A DNA stretch of 19,647 nt from Crocosphaera chwakensis CCY0110 (GTDB lineage: Bacteria; Cyanobacteriota; Cyanobacteriia; Cyanobacteriales; Microcystaceae), in contig NZ_AAXW01000077.1 of NCBI RefSeq assembly GCF_000169335.1, forward strand, positions 1-19,647. The letters run 5' to 3'. Shown here in pieces: positions 15,900 through 19,647 of the stretch. A program made the position numbers and the translations under genes. The notes under the pieces are model-generated. The model ran no database searches. It saw only the letters and a list, made by a program, of their open reading frames with translations, and was not told the origin of the DNA. The stretch's first letter is position 1; the number at the start of each line of letters is the position of its first letter.

Positions 15900-15973
15900 T
15901 AGCCCTTAAGAGTCCACAATGAACTTAGGGAAAAACACAAATGTGATACTATGGCTTGTTGTATCAGTTATAG

Positions 15974-17275
15974 ATGGCAGTGATTGAACGTTATACCTTG
16001 CCAGAAATGGGCCAACTGTGGACAGATAGTTATAAGCTGAAAACTTGGTTACAAGTAGAAATTGCAGTTTGTGAAGCCCAAGCAGAATTAGGTTACATTC
16101 CCAAAGAAGCCGTAGCAAAGATTAAGGAAAAAGCTAATTTTGACCCGAAACGGGTATTAGAAATTGAAGCGGAAGTGCGTCATGATGTCATTGCATTTTT
16201 AACGAATGTTAATGAATATGTAGGAGATGCTGGCCGTTACATCCATTTAGGGTTAACCAGTTCCGATGTCCTTGATACGGCTTTGGCGTTGCAATTAGTG
16301 GCCAGTTTAAATCTGATTTTAGAAAGTCTCGAAGAGTTGATCCAAGCCCTACGTTATCAGGCACAACAACATCGTAACACTGTTATGGTAGGGCGATCGC
16401 ATGGTATCCACGCTGAACCCATTACTTTTGGCTTTAAGTTGGCCGGGTGGTTGGCTGAGGTGTTACGCAACCGAGAACGATTAGTTAACCTACGCAGTAC
16501 CATTAGTGTGGGTAAAATATCTGGTGCTGTGGGAACTTACGCCAACGTTGATCCCAGGGTGGAAGCTTTGTCCTGTCAATATTTGGGGTTAGAACCAGAT
16601 ACTGCCTCAACTCAGGTGATATCCCGCGATCGCCATGCAGATTTTGTGCAACAATTAGCTTTATTAGCTTCTTCTGTAGAACGGTTTGCTGTTGAAATTA
16701 GAAACTTACAACGCACCGATGTTTTAGAAGTAGAAGAATACTTTTCTAAAGGGCAAAAAGGGTCTTCTGCAATGCCTCACAAACGGAACCCTATTCGTTC
16801 TGAGCGTTTAACCGGTATTGCTCGTATTATTAGAAGTTATACTGTAGCAGCCTTAGAAAATGTTGCTTTGTGGCATGAACGGGACATTTCTCATAGTTCC
16901 GTAGAACGAGTAATGTTACCCGATACCTGTATTTTGACTCATTTTATGTTGAAAGAAATTACTAATTTAGTCAAGAATTTATTAATCTATCCTGACAACA
17001 TGAAACGGAATATGAATGTTTATGGCGGGGTTATTTTTAGTCAACGGGTTCTATTGACTTTAGTCGAAAAAGGCATGAGTCGGGAAGATGCTTACAAAGT
17101 GGTACAGAAATGCGCTCACGAAGCTTGGAATAAAGAAGATGGTAACTTTTATGATTTAGTCTGTAAAGATGCCCAAGTGACGCAATATCTTAGTGCTGAA
17201 GAGATCGAAAAATGCTTTGATCCTCAACATCATTTACAAAATTTAGACACCATTTATCAACGGTTAGGTATATAG
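15974..17275 (+). CDS. purB: Adenylosuccinate lyase PurB
   Basis: Cleaves SAICAR to AICAR and adenylosuccinate to AMP, each with release of fumarate, in purine synthesis. The 433 residues match the family. Seen: His70 in EVRHDVIAF, His91 in HLGLTSSD, the general acid His143 in GRSHGIHAEP, and the flexible signature loop GSSAMPHKRNP (263-273) with the base serine. These correspond to the active-site residues known from Bacillus PurB. The ATG at 15974 opens directly on the conserved VIERYTLPEM. A -10-like TACTAT lies about 25 bp upstream without a good -35, so it may have its own weak promoter besides readthrough from the channel gene. purU, another one-carbon/purine gene, lies close by but on the other strand. 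Confidence 0.97.
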   Translation: MAVIERYTLPEMGQLWTDSYKLKTWLQVEIAVCEAQAELGYIPKEAVAKIKEKANFDPKRVLEIEAEVRHDVIAFLTNVNEYVGDAGRYIHLGLTSSDVLDTALALQLVASLNLILESLEELIQALRYQAQQHRNTVMVGRSHGIHAEPITFGFKLAGWLAEVLRNRERLVNLRSTISVGKISGAVGTYANVDPRVEALSCQYLGLEPDTASTQVISRDRHADFVQQLALLASSVERFAVEIRNLQRTDVLEVEEYFSKGQKGSSAMPHKRNPIRSERLTGIARIIRSYTVAALENVALWHERDISHSSVERVMLPDTCILTHFMLKEITNLVKNLLIYPDNMKRNMNVYGGVIFSQRVLLTLVEKGMSREDAYKVVQKCAHEAWNKEDGNFYDLVCKDAQVTQYLSAEEIEKCFDPQHHLQNLDTIYQRLGI

Positions 17276-17289
17276 GGTTTTGATAACTT

Positions 17290-17322
17290 GTAGGGGTTTA
17301 ATGCTATCAATTAAGCCCTTAC
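17290..17322. terminator. Hairpin behind purB
   Basis: GTAGGGGTTTAAT (17290-17302) and ATTAAGCCCTTAC (17310-17322) form a 13-bp stem with two G-T pairs and a 7-nt loop, 15 bp after the purB stop. No U-run follows, so it would be an atypical terminator or an mRNA 3'-end stabiliser. Being symmetric, it could also serve the convergent radical SAM operon. A tandem TTACGATAC pair overlaps its right edge (17319-17336). Confidence 0.45.
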
Positions 17323-17378
17323 GATACTTACGATACTATAGAACTGAGGTTTAAATCACTAAAGTCACCGTAGAGTTT

Positions 17379-18359
17379 TTAAGAGTTTTTGACATAATTA
17401 TACCAAGGACAAGCCATTATTTTTTGATCCCCTATTTCTAATCCTTTCAGCCAAGGTAAAAATAATTCTCGCTCAATTTCTACTGTTCCATCCAAATTCA
17501 AATGTCCTATTTTATTTTTAGGACTATCTAAAGCAACAGTGCATTTAATAATGTCTCCATTGGCTCGAATTGCCAAAGAATTACCTTTAGAAGCATAACA
17601 AATATACTGATTAATATCTACTGTCTCTAACTGTTGGGAATTTTTAACTTGTTCCTGCAATATTTGAATGACTTTTCCCTCATCTTGATCACTAAAAATA
17701 GATAAGTTCTCATCGTTTTCTCCCCCTAAGCGTGATATTGATTTGAAATAAACATAAAAACGACCATCATCAATTAATTCTGTATTAATCATCTCAATCA
17801 ATGGAGATAATTGAGTCCATGTATCAGGAGAAAAATGAACTCTAAGAATTATATGTGCAGGATAGTCTGTATCTCGAATAGCTAATAAATTACGCCAAAT
17901 CGTATTGAAAGTACCTTTTCCATCGGCTCTTTTTCTAGTTTGATTATGAACTTCATAATCGCCATCAAGGGATATTTGATAAGTGTTAATTCCGAGAGAA
18001 ACTAATTCTTGAAAAGTTATAGTATCAAGAAAATATCCGTTAGTAGTGATGTTAGCACCATATTTTAAATCGGAACATTCTTGAGTTAAGTCAATAATAT
18101 GACAAGATATCTCACGAATGATATCTTTTTTTAACAAAGGTTCTCCTCCAAACCAACTTATTTCCAACTTCTTTAAATCAGGGACACGAACAGAAATCAA
18201 TTTTTTGATTGAGGCTACAATTTCTGATGTCATGCCACCCATTTGATAATTTTCATAACAATAAATGCAACGAAAATTACATCTCTCTGTAGGAAAGAGA
18301 ATGAGATTAAGATAATTAGGGTCTAATGCTTTTTTAACCAGCAACTTTGTTAAAGACAT
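17379..18359 (-). CDS. Radical SAM peptide maturase-like protein with short SPASM-like end
   Basis: A 326-residue radical SAM enzyme. The cluster motif is ERCNFRCIYCYE, with Cys27, Cys31 and Cys34 binding the [4Fe-4S] that cleaves S-adenosylmethionine. The SAM-contact GGEP follows at 71-74, and TTNGYFLD and ISLDGDYEVHNQTR (129-142) complete the barrel in the style of SPASM maturases such as anaerobic sulfatase-maturing and peptide-modifying enzymes. The C-terminal part has Cys254, Cys273 (ANGDIIKCTVALD) and Cys317 (ACPWYN), then stops; the usual CxxC-x5-C cluster motif of a full SPASM domain is missing. I found no frameshift that would restore it. A GAGGT lies about 11 nt before the ATG. It is the last gene of the protease-peptide-radical SAM set, 168 bp behind the peptide gene, so the peptide is its likely substrate. 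The modification is unknown. Confidence 0.85.
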   Translation of the reverse strand: MSLTKLLVKKALDPNYLNLILFPTERCNFRCIYCYENYQMGGMTSEIVASIKKLISVRVPDLKKLEISWFGGEPLLKKDIIREISCHIIDLTQECSDLKYGANITTNGYFLDTITFQELVSLGINTYQISLDGDYEVHNQTRKRADGKGTFNTIWRNLLAIRDTDYPAHIILRVHFSPDTWTQLSPLIEMINTELIDDGRFYVYFKSISRLGGENDENLSIFSDQDEGKVIQILQEQVKNSQQLETVDINQYICYASKGNSLAIRANGDIIKCTVALDSPKNKIGHLNLDGTVEIERELFLPWLKGLEIGDQKIMACPWYNYVKNS

Positions 18360-18438
18360 TTCAGTTATTTACCTCGAATATAGATTTAGTCCTTTGAATA
18401 AACTTCAACTTTTCTTAAAACCCTACTAGCATCAAAAT

Positions 18439-18492
18439 GTACCAGTTAAGAGGTAATTCCGATTGCCCAAATATTATCCTTGAACTGGTACA
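18439..18492 (-). promoter_or_regulatory. Perfect 10-bp inverted repeat between peptide and radical SAM genes
   Basis: TGTACCAGTT (18439-18448) and AACTGGTACA (18483-18492) are exact inverted copies, 34 bp apart. On the transcript the second arm is followed by UUUUG, so the stem could act as a weak terminator or a processing/stabilising structure. It would let the peptide be made in excess over its maturase, as is common in such operons. It could instead be a protein-binding palindrome. Confidence 0.5.
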
Positions 18493-18527
18493 GACGAATA
18501 GACTAGGATCGAATGGATAATCAATCA

Positions 18528-18800
18528 CTAACAATGAAACCCGCACACAGTCTGCATCACTGTTTCATCTTGTACAATCTCTTCAAGAGCTTGTCTAAAA
18601 TTCTCATCATCAATGATAAGACGACCGCACTCATCTACAGTAATCTTATCTAAGCTTAGATGAGATATTTTTTCTTCAAGAAATTTCAGGACGTTCTCTT
18701 GATCTTTAATCAGAGCTTCTACAAGTTCTGGACTATCAATAAAAACTTGTCCAAAGGTTACATCGGATGTTTTAATGTTGACTGGCTTAGCTGTAGACAT
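18528..18800 (-). CDS. Candidate precursor peptide ending in CGFHC
   Basis: A 90-residue acidic peptide that I do not recognise. The first 50 residues look like a helical leader (SPELVEALIKDQENVLKFLEEKI), then ITVDECGRLIIDDENF (53-68), another acidic helix EEIVQDET, and the C-terminal VCGFHC. It has only three cysteines (58, 86, 90), two of them in the last five residues. It has no signal peptide, no Gly-Gly cleavage site and no membrane segment. AGAGGT about 8 nt before the ATG is a strong ribosome site. It sits 25 bp behind an S8 protease gene and ahead of a radical SAM gene, which argues for a ribosomally made peptide whose cysteines or Phe88-Cys90 region are cross-linked and which is then cut. 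Alternatives are a small structural protein subunit carrying thioether links, like QhpC, or an unrelated small protein. Confidence 0.65.
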   Translation of the reverse strand: MSTAKPVNIKTSDVTFGQVFIDSPELVEALIKDQENVLKFLEEKISHLSLDKITVDECGRLIIDDENFRQALEEIVQDETVMQTVCGFHC

Positions 18801-18825
18801 GACTAATACCTCTATTCAATTACGA

Positions 18826-19647
18826 TTAAATTTGTTTGGCTAAGTGAATAGCCTTTAACGCATTAATGCGTCCTTTTCCTAGTTTGTTAGAAAAGTCTGG
18901 ATTCGCTGTATCAACCTCATCGCAACTCTCTTCAAGAATATGACGCACTTGATGATTAGTTAATTGAGGATTAACAGACCACACGAGAGCAGCAACACCT
19001 GCTACATGAGGAGCAGCCATTGAAGTCCCTGTATCGAAGCGATAATAATCATTATTCTCTGGTGTTGGTTTATTAGTTGACCAAATATTTTCTCCTGGCG
19101 CACAGATATCAATCTGGGTTCCATAGTTTGAAGACCCTACTTTGTGATTTTTTGAGTCTAGTCCTGCCACTGCAATCACTTCAGAATGGACTCCTGGATA
19201 ACGAGGTTTATCATTATCCATATCCCAATCATCATTACCTGCTGCAAAAATAACTAGAATATTATTCTCAATAGCTCTTGTTATGGCCCGAAAGATTGCA
19301 GTATCATAACCATTTGTAACCCAACTACAGTTGATAACATAATGCAATTCAGGATGTTGCTTGGCAATCTCAATAACATAATTAATCGCATCAACACGAT
19401 TAGCATTTCTGCCTGCTTTTAGTTTGACTCGTAAAGGCATTATCTTACAGTTGGGTGCAACTCCAATAATTCCCTCTGGACTATCAACTGCACCCGCTAT
19501 TCCTGCTACATGAGTGCCATGAAATGTATTATGTCCAGCATCTTCAGGAATATCATCATCATCAGGGTCAAAATCCCAGTCTTCTTCATTTCGCGGTAGT
19601 ATATTTGCTACTAAATTAGGATGATCTAAAGCAACACCTGTATCAAT
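18826..19647 (-). CDS. Subtilisin-like S8 serine protease (3' part, N-terminus outside window)
   Basis: The frame is open from the window edge to the stop at 18826, giving 273 visible residues; the ATG at 19440 is internal. The full catalytic triad of peptidase family S8 is present: Asp2 in IDTGV at the very edge, His43 in FHGTHVAGIAG and Ser209 in GTSMAAPHVAG, with the oxyanion Asn138 in FAAGNDD. An acidic insert DFDPDDDDIPED (25-36) precedes the His motif and may bind calcium. The domain ends with the usual GKGRINALKAIHLA helix and has no C-terminal sorting or processing domain. The missing N-terminus means that a signal peptide or propeptide cannot be judged, so its location in the cell is open. 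It is followed after 25 bp by the small peptide gene, so it may cut that peptide. Confidence 0.92.
   Translation of the reverse strand: MDTGVALDHPNLVANILPRNEEDWDFDPDDDDIPEDAGHNTFHGTHVAGIAGAVDSPEGIIGVAPNCKIMPLRVKLKAGRNANRVDAINYVIEIAKQHPELHYVINCSWVTNGYDTAIFRAITRAIENNILVIFAAGNDDWDMDNDKPRYPGVHSEVIAVAGLDSKNHKVGSSNYGTQIDICAPGENIWSTNKPTPENNDYYRFDTGTSMAAPHVAGVAALVWSVNPQLTNHQVRHILEESCDEVDTANPDFSNKLGKGRINALKAIHLAKQI

Noticed and set aside
15903..15930. CCCTTAAG...CTTAGGG hairpin between the channel gene and purB
   Set aside because: The stem is short, has a bulge and no U-run on either strand, so I do not call it a terminator.
17319..17336. Tandem TTACGATAC pair as a CRISPR or satellite repeat
   Set aside because: There are only two 9-bp copies without spacers, which is too little for an array.
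17300..17400. Frameshift or pseudogene at the radical SAM C-terminus
   Set aside because: The other frames beyond the stop have no cysteine-rich sequence, so there is no trace of a lost SPASM end.

Overview
The window comes from a unicellular-type, AT-rich cyanobacterium; a Crocosphaera/Cyanothece/Synechocystis-like relative is my inference. The evidence is six HIP1 octamers (GCGATCGC), a tRNA-Leu(UAA) gene with the typical cyanobacterial group I intron, a DUF29 gene, and a Pst phosphate operon with two pstB genes. All genes read as ordinary chromosomal genes. I see no insertion sequence, phage or CRISPR array.

Region 1 (1-7556) is a phosphate-uptake locus. A pstS-pstC-pstA-pstB-pstB operon runs leftwards. 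A DUF29 gene and the 5' part of a family-5 (peptide-type) ABC solute-binding lipoprotein lie downstream on the same strand. A second, SphX-like phosphate-binding lipoprotein is transcribed divergently. The 331-bp divergent region holds Pho-box-like repeats facing both ways, including one perfect CTTAACCT, as expected for SphR control under phosphate starvation.

Region 2 (7564-9240) holds the intron-containing tRNA-Leu(UAA), tail to tail with sphX. It also holds a small four-cysteine protein and an HNH nuclease-family protein that are convergent and share a TTAA stop overlap, followed by a mostly empty 354-bp gap.

Region 3 (9241-17275) is housekeeping. It contains murT (no gatD in view), an unrecognised AT-rich membrane protein coupled to a beta-hydroxyacid dehydrogenase/glyoxylate-reductase-like enzyme, purU, a divergent MscS-family channel with a large N-terminal extension, and purB.

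Region 4 (17379-19647, cut by the window end) is the most interesting part. A subtilisin-like S8 protease, a 90-residue acidic peptide ending in CGFHC, and a radical SAM protein with a shortened SPASM-like C-terminus lie in that order on the minus strand. This looks like a small cassette for a ribosomally made, post-translationally modified peptide. The layout also recalls the QhpE/QhpC/QhpD trio (protease, peptide subunit, radical SAM thioether maturase). I do not recognise the peptide family. A perfect 10-bp inverted repeat between the peptide and radical SAM genes could set their expression ratio.
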